Below are positions 28,109 through 38,062 of a stretch of 64,000 bases of DNA, one piece after another. Below the pieces are notes generated by a model. That model had not been told where the DNA came from and searched no databases. It saw nothing but the letters and a program-made list of their open reading frames with translations. Position 1 is the stretch's first letter. The number at the start of each line of letters is the position of its first letter. The stretch is from Chitinophaga pinensis (GTDB lineage: Bacteria > Bacteroidota > Bacteroidia > Chitinophagales > Chitinophagaceae): NCBI GenBank assembly GCA_945878115.1, contig CAMDVD010000003.1, forward strand, positions 62,001-126,000, given 5' to 3'. Made by a program: the position numbers and the translations under genes.

Positions 28109-29075
28109 TATAACTAGTTAAATAATTCTTGATTACATCTGAAATTTTGGTAGTAATAAATTCAGGTTTGTATAAATCTTCCTTTTCAGCCTGTGAAATT
28201 TCAAATGACATATTAAATATCTCTTCTGCCTTTTCGTTTAATTCTTCATTCGCTTCATCTAATTCAGCTTTATATTTAAAGTCTTTCTTACCACCTGTCT
28301 TTATTACACACGTTTTAATTTTAAAAATATTTTTAAAGAAAGTGTTATTTGTAACTAATTCAATTAAATCTTTTTTTGGCATTTTTTCATAACGAATTAC
28401 TTGCGCTTTTCGCATGTAGCTACTTACAGCATATTCTTGAGCAATAATATTTATTTCATCAATATCATTTGAAATTGCAGTTAAGGTTAATTCCACTGTA
28501 GGATAATTATTTTGCTTCTCAAGCTCTTCTAATAGTTTAGCTGGCTTAATGTTTTTTACTGGCATGTCCATTACTATTCTTAAAAATCTTTTAACGACAC
28601 GAATTAGTTCACTACCAATTTTATTTGGTTCTTCATAAATAAATACGAACCATTGTTGAATTGATTTACCTTCTTCAGCTAATCCATTTATAGATGGGAA
28701 TAAAATGAAATAGTTATTTTCATGACCTACTTTATCAGATGGACTTAGTTTTATAGTTTCTTTAGTAATTACAGTTCTATCATTATCATTCAATTCATAA
28801 GCAGATAGTCTTATTAATAAATAAGGGATATTATTTAATGCAAACTCTTGGCTAGTAATATTTGAAATTTCCGTGATAATTGTCTTATCACTTTTGCCAA
28901 TTTTTATTGATTCACCTGAAACATTAAAATCGTCTATTTTTTTTCTTGCATACTCAATCATATTAGAATACTGCATCCCACCAAATAGGTCATTTGGATT
29001 CTCAATTACCTCTGTTGTATAAACTGGTACTTTAACTTTAAGGGTACTTTCCTTTTTATTTTGTTGTTCTTGCAT
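28101..29075 (-). CDS. Cytosolic protein, first gene of an unknown two-gene unit
   Basis: A 324-residue soluble protein, mixed alpha/beta, of no family I can name. Visible segments are GESIKIGKSDKTIITEISN, LLIRLSAYELND, a beta-rich middle (NNYFILFPSINGLAEEGKSIQQWFVFIYEEP) and a Lys/Glu-rich helical C-terminus. There are no signal peptide or membrane segments. It begins 14 bases after the type IIL restriction-modification gene and is coupled to the membrane protein behind it. It may sense phage infection or modify the restriction enzyme, or be an independent toxin or defence module. Confidence 0.75.
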   Translation of the reverse strand: MQEQQNKKESTLKVKVPVYTTEVIENPNDLFGGMQYSNMIEYARKKIDDFNVSGESIKIGKSDKTIITEISNITSQEFALNNIPYLLIRLSAYELNDNDRTVITKETIKLSPSDKVGHENNYFILFPSINGLAEEGKSIQQWFVFIYEEPNKIGSELIRVVKRFLRIVMDMPVKNIKPAKLLEELEKQNNYPTVELTLTAISNDIDEINIIAQEYAVSSYMRKAQVIRYEKMPKKDLIELVTNNTFFKNIFKIKTCVIKTGGKKDFKYKAELDEANEELNEKAEEIFNMSFEISQAEKEDLYKPEFITTKISDVIKNYLTSYNE

Positions 29076-29089
29076 TTTTGTATGTTTTA

Positions 29090-31834
29090 TTATTTCTTTA
29101 CTTTTTTCTTCTTCCCTTCTCCTGCAAATAGCCCTGCTGTATATTTCTCATACAACTCAAATAAAAACTCCATGCGTTTGGCTTCGCTAGTAAATGGCTG
29201 ACTATGATATGTAATATCAACTGCTTTATCTAGCTCATTATGAGCTTTTACTAAATCAGGTGGCATAGTTAATGAGTCGTATAAATCTGCCAAACTGCTA
29301 TTCGGATATTTAGTACGAACATCTAAAACTCTTTGTGCCTTTTCTTCTATTGCTTGCTTTTGTTTATCAGTTGGGCTTTCAGGAAATGGGAAATTATTAT
29401 AGACTAATTCATTTGAATATCTAAAATCACTTTTGATTCGACCACAAATATTTTTAACCCAAACAAAATGCATAATTGACATTAATATCCCAAAATGAAA
29501 TAAACTTGTGGTTTCAACAAATGAACAACTATCACTCACAATATAATTTGAATCAAAAAATCCAAAAGGGATATACTTTCTATTTTCTGATGAGTGTCTT
29601 GGTATCAGAATATAGCTCTTAGAAGGTTGCCTATCTTCGCCAAATAAAGTTGGGAATTGTGCTAATTTTTTGGTTGCTAATCTTGTACTACTTTCTCTAA
29701 CTTGTTTAACCCTCTCAACTCTTTCTGCAATCAATTTACTATTTTTCAGTGTACTTGGTTCAGCATTTTTCAACCAAAGACACCATCTATCATGTCCATT
29801 CAAAAATTCATGCGCACTTAATAATGGTCTAAAAAATTGTTTAGACATTGTTTCGGTTCTTACAAATTCATTTTTCTCTATATCTGTAAAAAGAAAATTA
29901 CCTCCATCATTAGGCATACTTCCAAATGAAATTTCAGGTACTTGGCAAATTGGTTTTCTTCTTTTTGTTACAAAAATATTAGGGGCATCTACTAAATATC
30001 CGTTTATATTTTTTGCATTTACTTCATGTGGTTCACCACTAATATCTTCATACTCAAAAATTCTTTTATTATCTCTATCTTTTGAACCAAATCCAACTAT
30101 TATACAATATACAGCTGCATTTCCTTTAGCTTCATTACTCCATTTAAAAGTACGATGTGCAAAGTAAATTTTAGCATTAAATTTATTAAGGAGGAAACTC
30201 CAAACTACACTAACTTGTTCACCTTGCACTATTGAATTGGTAGAAACAAATGCTACTTGTGTATTTTTATTTTGTATAAATTTTACTGCTTTAGCATACC
30301 ATGCTGTAACATAATCCAATACTCCTGAGCCAGTTATATTTTCAAATTCATTTGCAACATCAACTCTTTGTTCAGAAGTCATTAATTTACTGCCTATAAA
30401 TGGTGGATTCCCAATTATGTAATCATAGTTCTCATCTACTTGTAATAAACTTCCCCAATCTATCCTCAAAGCATTGCCATGTTTTATGGTAGCACTTTTC
30501 TTTAAAGGCAAACGAATATAGTAATTGCCAAATATTTCACTAGCCAGTAGGTTCAATTGATGGTCTATAAGCCACATGGCTACTTGAGCAATTTGTGCAG
30601 GAAATTCTTCGTACTCAATACCATAAAATTTATCTACATCTAGCAACAAATAATCGTTGATGCTTAATACGGTTCTTCCTTTCAGTAATATTTTTACAAT
30701 TTCTATTTCTAACAAACGCAACTCTCGGTAGGCAATTATTAAAAAATTACCACAACCACAAGCTGGGTCTAAAAATCGCAATTGGCTAATGCGTGTATGG
30801 AAATTTCTTAGTTTGTTTTCGTTTCCTTTTACTTTTTCAAACTCTTGCCAAAGCTCATCTAGGAACAATGGTTTTATGAGTTTCAATATGTTTTTTTCGC
30901 TAGTATAATGCGCACCTAAATTTCTGCGTTCTGTTGGATTCATTACACTTTGAAACATAGAGCCAAATATGGCAGGGCTTATTTTACTCCAATCTAGGTA
31001 GCAACAATTTAAAAGTGCTTGTCGCATTTTGGTATCGAAACTTGCAGTACGCAAATTTTCTTCAAACAGCTTGCCATTTACATACGGAAAATCGGCAAGC
31101 GATTCATCTAAATTACTAAAGCGTTCTGCATTGGGTGTATTTAACACTTGAAATAATTCTTGCAGTCGAGAAGCAAGGTCAGAGCCATCTTCGCTAGTGC
31201 GATATTCTAAATAATCTTGAAACTGTTGCTTGTTAAATATGGTTGTATCTTCTGCAAACAAGCAAAACAAAATACGCACCAAATATACTTCAAGGTCATG
31301 CCCTTTATAGCCAATTTCTTCTAGCCTATCATGAAGCTTGCCCATGAGTTCGGCAGCTTTAATATTGGCAGGGTCTTGCTCTTTATAAGTTTTCTTTTGA
31401 TAGCCTAATAAATAACCAAAGTGTTGTACATTTTTCACAAGGTCTTTCAGTAAAAAATGTTGCTCGGTGTTTTCTTCTAAATCTAGCAACCTAAAATGTT
31501 CAAAATCGCATACCAAAATATATTTTGGCAAATGATGTTGTGGCAAACTATCTACATAATCTTTGGCTTGCTTTATGGCTTTGTTTAAATCTTTGCCTTT
31601 GCTTTTCATTTCTACCAATATGGTAGCTTTCCAAAGTAAATCTATATATCCATCATGGGCATCTAACTTTTTTACTCTCTCCTCAAAAGTAGCAACCTTA
31701 CGGCGTGTAATTCCAAATATATTAAAAAAAGCTTCTAAAAATGGCTTGGCTTCGGCTTCTTCATTATAGGCATCAGCCCACTCTTTGCTAAACAGCAAGG
31801 CACGGTCTTTTATTTCATTCCAACTTAAAATCAT
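29090..31834 (-). CDS. Type IIL (MmeI-like) restriction-modification enzyme
   Basis: One 914-residue chain combining endonuclease, methyltransferase and target recognition. The N-terminal PD-(D/E)XK nuclease is seen as YIDLLWKATILVEMKSKG (Asp65, Glu75, Lys77). A helical spacer leads to the adenine methyltransferase with FLDPACGCGNF (about 354-364) and catalytic NPPF (476-479), followed by a C-terminal recognition region with RWCLWLKN and RIKSDFRYSNELVYNNFPFPE. Such enzymes methylate one adenine and cut about 20 bases away. No separate S or R subunit is near. The nuclease triad looks intact. Confidence 0.93.
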   Translation of the reverse strand: MILSWNEIKDRALLFSKEWADAYNEEAEAKPFLEAFFNIFGITRRKVATFEERVKKLDAHDGYIDLLWKATILVEMKSKGKDLNKAIKQAKDYVDSLPQHHLPKYILVCDFEHFRLLDLEENTEQHFLLKDLVKNVQHFGYLLGYQKKTYKEQDPANIKAAELMGKLHDRLEEIGYKGHDLEVYLVRILFCLFAEDTTIFNKQQFQDYLEYRTSEDGSDLASRLQELFQVLNTPNAERFSNLDESLADFPYVNGKLFEENLRTASFDTKMRQALLNCCYLDWSKISPAIFGSMFQSVMNPTERRNLGAHYTSEKNILKLIKPLFLDELWQEFEKVKGNENKLRNFHTRISQLRFLDPACGCGNFLIIAYRELRLLEIEIVKILLKGRTVLSINDYLLLDVDKFYGIEYEEFPAQIAQVAMWLIDHQLNLLASEIFGNYYIRLPLKKSATIKHGNALRIDWGSLLQVDENYDYIIGNPPFIGSKLMTSEQRVDVANEFENITGSGVLDYVTAWYAKAVKFIQNKNTQVAFVSTNSIVQGEQVSVVWSFLLNKFNAKIYFAHRTFKWSNEAKGNAAVYCIIVGFGSKDRDNKRIFEYEDISGEPHEVNAKNINGYLVDAPNIFVTKRRKPICQVPEISFGSMPNDGGNFLFTDIEKNEFVRTETMSKQFFRPLLSAHEFLNGHDRWCLWLKNAEPSTLKNSKLIAERVERVKQVRESSTRLATKKLAQFPTLFGEDRQPSKSYILIPRHSSENRKYIPFGFFDSNYIVSDSCSFVETTSLFHFGILMSIMHFVWVKNICGRIKSDFRYSNELVYNNFPFPESPTDKQKQAIEEKAQRVLDVRTKYPNSSLADLYDSLTMPPDLVKAHNELDKAVDITYHSQPFTSEAKRMEFLFELYEKYTAGLFAGEGKKKKVKK

Positions 31835-32206
31835 TGAATGTGCAATTTAGGCATTTATGGACTTAAAACAAACCCATTGCAGAGCTTTTCACATACATCT
31901 CATAGCTAAATGAGAACCTGCATCTCCCTGTGTAAAACAAGGACTCTATTCTTGAGATAAATGAGTTTGTTGATGCAAAGATAATTGGGTTGGTGCGTAA
32001 CCAATGTACGCAGTGAAATATTTAGAAATTAACTTATTGCACTAATATATAAGTTGTTGAAAAAATACATAACCCATAATAATTAAGTAGTTTGTTTTTC
32101 ATAGTTATTTTCTCAAAGCTTCCTTAACCTTAATTTTCACCTAATTAGTCTAAATTTTTGAATAATAAATAATAATTCCTATATTTACATTGCATTTTCC
32201 TAAAAA
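31835..32206. other. 372-base divergent intergenic region
   Basis: It separates the restriction operon (minus) from the metal cargo operon (plus). The minus-strand promoter at 31976-32005 is the only clear signal. No convincing promoter consensus is seen for the plus-strand operon; the last 100 bases before 32207 are very AT-rich. Confidence 0.5.
31976..32005 (-). promoter_or_regulatory. Probable promoter for the type IIL restriction operon
   Basis: Minus-strand TATCTTTG (31983-31976) matches the -7 consensus, and ATTG (32005-32002) lies 18 bases upstream. The leader to the ATG at 31834 would be about 135 bases. Confidence 0.5.
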
Positions 32207-32599
32207 ATGAAGCGCATTTTAGTATTCATATTCATTTTCATACATCTGTTTTCAACAGTTGGTTTTAGTATGGAAATACATGAATGTGGTGGTAAAAAAG
32301 AATACTCATTTTATGGTTTACATTTAGGAGGAAATTGTTCTTGCAACCACGATGACGAAAAGCATTCAGACAATTGTTGTAAAGACAAAAAAACAGTCAT
32401 TAAATCTATTAAAAAGGAATGTCAGGTAAACAAAATTATTGTAGCTAAAACTACAATGGATTTTAATTTTACACCTACATTTTTGATTTCTAATAATATT
32501 GTGGTTGCTACAATTAAACCTGCCAAAATCTATTGTGCAGAGCATCCACCTAATAATTCTCCTCCGTTGTACATAATGTATAACGTGTTTCGCATTTAG
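32207..32599 (+). CDS. HYC_CC_PP-family exported metal-related protein
   Basis: A 130-residue exported protein (signal peptide MKRILVFIFIFIHLFSTVGFS). It has the spaced motifs HECGGKK, CSCNHDDEKHSDNCCKDK and PPNNSPPLY, which match the Bacteroidota HYC_CC_PP family, usually found beside copper- or zinc-handling genes. The His/Cys clusters should bind a soft metal. It is the first gene of the cargo operon. The biochemical role of the family is not established. Confidence 0.75.
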   Translation: MKRILVFIFIFIHLFSTVGFSMEIHECGGKKEYSFYGLHLGGNCSCNHDDEKHSDNCCKDKKTVIKSIKKECQVNKIIVAKTTMDFNFTPTFLISNNIVVATIKPAKIYCAEHPPNNSPPLYIMYNVFRI

Positions 32600-32695
32600 A
32601 ATTTTTTTCGATTTTATAAGCCGTTCCAGTAAGGAAGGGCTATTCGTGTTATATACACAACTTTAATTTTTTCAACAACAAATAAATTTAAAAAA

Positions 32696-33484
32696 ATGAC
32701 AAAAAGAATTTTATTCTCAATGGCTTTGATGTTCGTAATAATGATTTCCAAAGCACAAACACCCATGCAAATTAGTGGTTTAGACTGTAACAGCACTAGC
32801 CATGATATGTTCTCTGAACTAGACGCAGGTAAAGCTGTAGTAGTTTTCTTCTTTATGGATGCTTGTAGTAGCTGTCCACCTGTTGCATCTAAAATACAAA
32901 CTATGGTAAACAATATTTTAGTTTCTCATCCTAACATGGTTACTGGATACGCAATGCCTTTCAATAATTCAACCACTTGCACTGCAACGGCAAACTGGGT
33001 TATGAATAATAACCTAATGCTTTATGCACCTTATGATAGTGGTGCAGTACAAGTAGCTAATTATGGTGGATTTGGTATGCCAACAGTTGTATTATTAGGT
33101 GGTAAAGCACCGAATAGAAGAGTAATGTTTTCTACATTAAGCTTTACAACAAGTGATACAACAATAATGCGTGATAGTATATTAGCTTTATTTACACCTC
33201 TAGGTATCAATGATATTCCTGCATCGGTAAATAGCATTGATGTATTTCCTAACCCAAGTACAAATAATGTAAATATTTCGATTGATTTATTAGAAAACAG
33301 TAATGTAGGTATTGATGTGTTGGACATAACTGGTAAGCAAGTAGCCAATATTTATAATAATTCTAACTCTACAGGTATTATCCGTAAACAATTCAATACT
33401 GCCCTATTAAGTAATGGCATGTATAATATTCGATTTAATGTGAATGGTAAAGTGGTAAATCGTAAACTCAATGTTTCACACTAG
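32696..33484 (+). CDS. T9SS-exported thioredoxin-like protein
   Basis: 262 residues: signal peptide MTKRILFSMALMFVIMISKAQ, a thioredoxin-fold domain with the redox motif DACSSCPP (about residues 55-62) and the cis-Pro segment FGMPTVVLL, and a C-terminal T9SS type A sorting domain (SIDVFPNPST...GMYNIRFNVNGKVVNRKLNV). A surface or secreted disulfide/reductase or metal-thiol protein is likely. Its signal peptide closely resembles those of the proteins at 38063 and 39368. It overlaps the next gene by 14 bases. Confidence 0.8.
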   Translation: MTKRILFSMALMFVIMISKAQTPMQISGLDCNSTSHDMFSELDAGKAVVVFFFMDACSSCPPVASKIQTMVNNILVSHPNMVTGYAMPFNNSTTCTATANWVMNNNLMLYAPYDSGAVQVANYGGFGMPTVVLLGGKAPNRRVMFSTLSFTTSDTTIMRDSILALFTPLGINDIPASVNSIDVFPNPSTNNVNISIDLLENSNVGIDVLDITGKQVANIYNNSNSTGIIRKQFNTALLSNGMYNIRFNVNGKVVNRKLNVSH

Positions 33485-34169
33485 TAAAACAATAGAAAAG
33501 GTAGTTCTTTGTGTCGTTGCATTTCTTGTAACGACACAAATTACTATTGCTCAAAGTTATTATCATACACCTAATGATAGTATAGTAGCAAATGCTGTAT
33601 TCGACGATGTTGGGGTATATAATATCATACAAAGTCATCCCACGAATGATACTTTGTATTTTAAATGGAAAAAACACTATATAAATCTTCCTGCTACTTG
33701 GGAAGCCAGTATTTGTGATGTCGGGCATTGTTATACTACAATAGTAGACAGCTCAAGTTTAGACGCTATTTATCCATCCGATAATGGACTGATAAGTTTG
33801 CATTTGAATCCTCATTTTGAAGCAGGTACAGGTGTTATTCAAGTATTATTTTGGGAAACAAGCACATCCACTACTATTGACACTTTAACATGGATTATTA
33901 CTGCTAATGGTTCATTGGGATTCACCAACACCAATACGAATCAAATCAAATTTTATCCAAATCCTTCTAACAATTTTATTAGAGTTGAAACCAATTTAGA
34001 AGACAAATTTATCCTTCAAATATTAAATATTGAAGGTAAGGCAATACAAACCAATACATATAACCAAAAGAATATTGAATTGGATATTTCTCATTTTACA
34101 AATGGATTATACCAATTTCAACTGATTCATGGTAATCAGGTAATAAATAAACAATTTATAAAGAGATGA
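33471..34169 (+). CDS. T9SS-exported protein of unknown function
   Basis: 232 residues with a signal peptide (VVLCVVAFLVTTQITIAQS), a beta-rich N-terminal domain of about 140 residues (YFKWKKHYINLPATWEASICDVGHCYTT) and a C-terminal T9SS sorting domain (IKFYPNPSNNFIRVE...GNQVINKQFIKR). The N-terminal domain resembles short cupredoxin-like or immunoglobulin-like domains of T9SS proteins, but I see no copper-site set. It overlaps both neighbours (14 and 4 bases), so it is translated as part of the same operon. Confidence 0.7.
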   Translation: MFHTSKTIEKVVLCVVAFLVTTQITIAQSYYHTPNDSIVANAVFDDVGVYNIIQSHPTNDTLYFKWKKHYINLPATWEASICDVGHCYTTIVDSSSLDAIYPSDNGLISLHLNPHFEAGTGVIQVLFWETSTSTTIDTLTWIITANGSLGFTNTNTNQIKFYPNPSNNFIRVETNLEDKFILQILNIEGKAIQTNTYNQKNIELDISHFTNGLYQFQLIHGNQVINKQFIKR

Positions 34170-35881
34170 GATATTTTCAAAGTATAATCCTCGTATTGTT
34201 GGCATTAGGTTCTAATGCTCAAAACCCCTTGTATGTACCACCGTTACTTACAGGCACAAATTTTAATCTAAACATTTTAGATAGCACAACACAATTTTGG
34301 ACTGGCATAAATACCATTACTTATGGCATTAACCACAACATATTAGCTCCAACATTGCAAATAAATAAAGGCGATACAGTAACCATGAATGTTACTAATC
34401 AATTAACAGGAACTGGCAATTCTACAACTATTCATTGGCATGGTTTACATGTTCCGCCAAAAGATGATGGGGGACCTCATCAAGTAATTAATCAAGGCGC
34501 AACTTGGAGTCCTAAATTTAAGGTAATGAATGACGCTGGTACTTTTTGGTATCATCCACATGGAGATAAAAAAACAGATAGACATGTATCAAAAGGTGTT
34601 GCAGGCTTTATTATTGTAAAAGATGCACAAGAAGCTGCATTGAATTTACCAAGAACCTATGGTGTTGATGATTTGCCTTTAGTGGTGCAAACTAAAGAAT
34701 TTGATGTATTAAATCAAATTGCTATTGCAACATTTTTAGACACATTAGTTTTAGTAAATGCCACAGTTAATCCTTATGCTAATGTGCCTGCTCAAGTTGT
34801 TCGCTTACGATTATTAAATGGTGCTTCGCAACGAAGTTTCTTATTTGGATTCTCTAACAACATGAATTTTTCATTAATTGGCAATGATGGAGGATTATTA
34901 GATGCCCCTCAAACGATGAATAGAATATTAGTTGCAAATGGTGAAAGAGTTGAAATACTATTAGATTTAACCACTCACTTAAATGATACAATATTCTTAA
35001 AATGTTTTGGAAGTGAAATGCCAAAAGGTATTTATGGTGCAGATAGTGTTGGCGATGCCGGGATAAACCAAATTACCGACTATTACAATAATTACTTGAA
35101 TGGTATAGACTATAATTTATTACAAATGAGAGTAGTTGCACAAACTGCAACCCCTGTAACCTCTATTCCTTCAACGCTTGTACCCTTAAACCCATTTACA
35201 CCTGATGCTAACACAGTATATAGAAAATTAGTAATTGATACTATTGGCGATATGGGTGTTACACCCAATTTTGCATCAGGACCTTTTGCGTTTAATCAAA
35301 CGCTATTTGATATGGATAGCATCAATGAATACGTTACACTAAATAGAAAAGAGGTTTGGACAATACATAACAAAACCATGATAGCCCATCCATTCCATAT
35401 TCACGATATTCAATTTTATGTTTTGGATATAAATGGAATGCCACCACCTGCATACGAAAAAGGACAAAAAGATGTGGTGCTTATTATGCCTAATGATAGT
35501 GTTCGATTTATTACCCAGTTTACAGACTTTGTTGATGATAGTATTCCATATATGTATCATTGTCATATACTGCATCATGAGGACGATGGCATGATGGGTA
35601 GTTTTTTAGTTCAATATCCTTTAGGAATAAATGATGTGAAAATTTCCAATGAATTTATGGTGTATCCCAACCCATCTCAAAATTATTGGAAAATAAAAAA
35701 TAAAGAAAGCAATATGATTAAAAGCTATGAGGTATTAGATATTACAGGAAGAAAAATATTCTCTGAAAATATAAATCAAAACATTGTTACTATTTCAAAT
35801 TCAAATTTGGTAGTAGGCAGTTACATCTTAAAATTATTTACTCAAAAGGGAATTGCAACAATAAAAGTAGAAAAGAATTAA
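34166..35881 (+). CDS. Multicopper oxidase 1 with T9SS sorting domain
   Basis: 571 residues: signal peptide (LALGSNAQ), three cupredoxin domains and a T9SS tail (FMVYPNPSQNYWKIK...). The copper ligands are complete: HWHGLHVPP, WYHPHGDKK, HPFHIHDIQF and YHCHILHHEDDGMM (T1, T2 and T3 sites). It resembles CueO/CotA/bilirubin-oxidase-type enzymes, which oxidise Cu(I) or phenolics with O2. It is paralogous to the protein at 36362 (shared TYGVDDxPLV and VPAQxVRLRLLNG blocks). Export to the surface by T9SS is predicted. Confidence 0.9.
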   Translation: MRYFQSIILVLLALGSNAQNPLYVPPLLTGTNFNLNILDSTTQFWTGINTITYGINHNILAPTLQINKGDTVTMNVTNQLTGTGNSTTIHWHGLHVPPKDDGGPHQVINQGATWSPKFKVMNDAGTFWYHPHGDKKTDRHVSKGVAGFIIVKDAQEAALNLPRTYGVDDLPLVVQTKEFDVLNQIAIATFLDTLVLVNATVNPYANVPAQVVRLRLLNGASQRSFLFGFSNNMNFSLIGNDGGLLDAPQTMNRILVANGERVEILLDLTTHLNDTIFLKCFGSEMPKGIYGADSVGDAGINQITDYYNNYLNGIDYNLLQMRVVAQTATPVTSIPSTLVPLNPFTPDANTVYRKLVIDTIGDMGVTPNFASGPFAFNQTLFDMDSINEYVTLNRKEVWTIHNKTMIAHPFHIHDIQFYVLDINGMPPPAYEKGQKDVVLIMPNDSVRFITQFTDFVDDSIPYMYHCHILHHEDDGMMGSFLVQYPLGINDVKISNEFMVYPNPSQNYWKIKNKESNMIKSYEVLDITGRKIFSENINQNIVTISNSNLVVGSYILKLFTQKGIATIKVEKN

Positions 35882-36340
35882 ATGTTTCAAAAGCTCGAAC
35901 ATATAAGTAACACCATTGGCAAAAGAGCATTGCTCTTATTGTTCTACTTTTTTGTAGCAATACAATGTAAATCATGTGCTATTTATGTATTTAAGATTCA
36001 AGAAAATTTCAAATGCCCTTTATGCGAATTTTTAAAAGATAATTCCCCTAAATATTTCTTTGCTACATCTGTTTCATTCAAACAAATTTTACCAACACTT
36101 TTAAGAAAAGATACTGAAATAGAAAAACGAGCTATAAGTAAAAAACAAGCAATTAATAACCAATTAATAGAGAACGAGCAAATTGGATATACAAACAAAG
36201 AAATATCCATATTTTTTGAGGATATAACAGTAACACAAAAGCAAAGCCCACCTTTAAGTAAATCAAATAAATTATATCTGAAATACCATCAACTCAAAAT
36301 TGGTGATTATACATTGTTAGAAGAAGAAATAAATATTTAA
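35882..36340 (+). CDS. Hypothetical Cys-containing membrane-anchored or exported protein
   Basis: 152 residues, starting one base after the stop of multicopper oxidase 1. The N-terminal hydrophobic segment ALLLLFYFFVAIQCKSCAIYV may be a signal anchor or lipoprotein signal. It is followed by FKCPLCEFLK, a CxxC pair, and a charged C-terminal half with SPPLSKSNKLY. Family not recognised. Position between two multicopper oxidases suggests a metal-related helper. Confidence 0.6.
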   Translation: MFQKLEHISNTIGKRALLLLFYFFVAIQCKSCAIYVFKIQENFKCPLCEFLKDNSPKYFFATSVSFKQILPTLLRKDTEIEKRAISKKQAINNQLIENEQIGYTNKEISIFFEDITVTQKQSPPLSKSNKLYLKYHQLKIGDYTLLEEEINI

Positions 36341-36361
36341 AATAATTAAAATTTAAAAGCA

Positions 36362-38050
36362 ATGTATAATAAAATAATAATAACAATAATAGTGCTGATG
36401 GGCTATCAAATTTCAAATGCCCAAACAGCCATTCCCATACCTGATACACTTTCAGGTAGCAACATTGATTTATACTTAAAAGATAGTGTAAAACAGTTTT
36501 ACACAGGGTATAACACAGCCACTATTGGCTACAATGGCAACTATTTAGGACCTACTTTAATTATCAATAAAGGTCAAAGCATAACGCTGAATGTTCATAA
36601 TCAATTAAATGATACTACAACAACGCATTGGCATGGTTTGCATGTAGCACCTTCCAATGATGGCAGTCCTCATAATATGATTATGGCAGGTACAACATGG
36701 AGTCCATCTTTTACAAGTATGGATGATGCAGCCACATATTGGTATCATCCACACTTGCACATGAAAACAATGAAGCAAGTTTTGAAAGGTGCATCAGGTA
36801 TGATTATTCAACGAGATGCAGTTGAAGGAGCATTGAACTTACCTCGTACATACGGTGTTGATGATTTTCCTTTAGTATGCCAATGGAAGACATTCGATAT
36901 AGTTACAAAACAAATTGTAATGGATGATGAGTTGGATAATGCGACAATGGTAAATGGAACATTAAATGGATACTTAAATGTACCTGCACAAATGGTTCGC
37001 TTACGATTACTCAATGGCAGTAGTCACCGTTTTTTTATGTTTGCCATAAACGACAATAGAAATTTTAAAGTAATAGCAGGAGATGAAAGTTTATTAAATG
37101 CACCTGTCACCTTGAATAAACTGCAACTTGCACCGGGTGAAAGAGCTGAAATTATAGTTGATTTTTCAGGTCAAAATGGAAACACCTATTATTTAAAACA
37201 ATTAGGCACACAATTACCAAGTGGTTATCCGGGTGGTGCAGTAGGTATGATGGGTACACCGGGTCCTTTGGATAATACAGATTTTAATTTGTTACAATTT
37301 AATGTTACACCTACTACTTCAACGCCAACTCCTATAACATCTATCCCAACATCACTAGTAAATAATACTGTTACTCCATCAATAGGTGCTGGAACTGGTA
37401 ATTTTTTATTTCAAGGTTCGCCAATGAACAGCATGACCAATTTTACTATAAATGGAGTACAATATGTAGAAAATGTAATGAACTTTAGTGTTAAACAGGA
37501 TAGTGTAATGATATGGAGTATGACTAACCAAAGCATGATGCCGCATCCTTTACATATTCATGGTAATCATTTTTATATTCTAACAGTAAATGGCTCTGCA
37601 CCACCTGCACAATTTCAAGGTAAGAAAGACATAGTAGTTGTTCCACCACAAGGAGGTACAGCACAGCTAATCATGAAGTATATTGATTTTTCTGATACAA
37701 TTATGCCTTACATGTATCATTGCCACATCAGTAGTCATGAAGATAATGGAATGATGGGACAATTTATGGTAAAACCATCCACTCATCAAAACCCACAAGG
37801 TATTAATGATATAAATGATGCATCTATTCAAGTTTTTCCTAACCCCGTTACAAATGAATTACAATTAGATGGAAAGGGAAATACTATTCAACAGATAAAA
37901 ATATTTAGCACAATAGGTGAATTAATTTATAGTAAGGATAGCAAGCAAACTAAAACCACAATTGATGTAAACTTTTTAGCAACAGGACAATATTATCTAA
38001 CACTTAATTTCAATAATTTTTCAAAAACAATAAAATTTCAAAAACAATAA
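36362..38050 (+). CDS. Multicopper oxidase 2 with T9SS sorting domain
   Basis: 562 residues with signal peptide (LMGYQISNAQT), three cupredoxin domains and a T9SS sorting tail (IQVFPNPVTNELQLDG). All copper motifs are present: HWHGLHVAPS, YWYHPHLHMK, HPLHIHGNHFY and YHCHISSHEDNGMMG. A Met-rich stretch (GAVGMMG, GSPMNSMTNF) could help Cu(I) binding, as in CueO. It probably arose with multicopper oxidase 1 by duplication. Confidence 0.9.
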   Translation: MYNKIIITIIVLMGYQISNAQTAIPIPDTLSGSNIDLYLKDSVKQFYTGYNTATIGYNGNYLGPTLIINKGQSITLNVHNQLNDTTTTHWHGLHVAPSNDGSPHNMIMAGTTWSPSFTSMDDAATYWYHPHLHMKTMKQVLKGASGMIIQRDAVEGALNLPRTYGVDDFPLVCQWKTFDIVTKQIVMDDELDNATMVNGTLNGYLNVPAQMVRLRLLNGSSHRFFMFAINDNRNFKVIAGDESLLNAPVTLNKLQLAPGERAEIIVDFSGQNGNTYYLKQLGTQLPSGYPGGAVGMMGTPGPLDNTDFNLLQFNVTPTTSTPTPITSIPTSLVNNTVTPSIGAGTGNFLFQGSPMNSMTNFTINGVQYVENVMNFSVKQDSVMIWSMTNQSMMPHPLHIHGNHFYILTVNGSAPPAQFQGKKDIVVVPPQGGTAQLIMKYIDFSDTIMPYMYHCHISSHEDNGMMGQFMVKPSTHQNPQGINDINDASIQVFPNPVTNELQLDGKGNTIQQIKIFSTIGELIYSKDSKQTKTTIDVNFLATGQYYLTLNFNNFSKTIKFQKQ

Positions 38051-38062
38051 ACAATAAATAAA

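Noticed and set aside
29090-31834. BREX PglX methyltransferase
   Set aside because: None of the other BREX genes is present, and the chain has its own N-terminal PD-(D/E)XK nuclease, as in type IIL enzymes.
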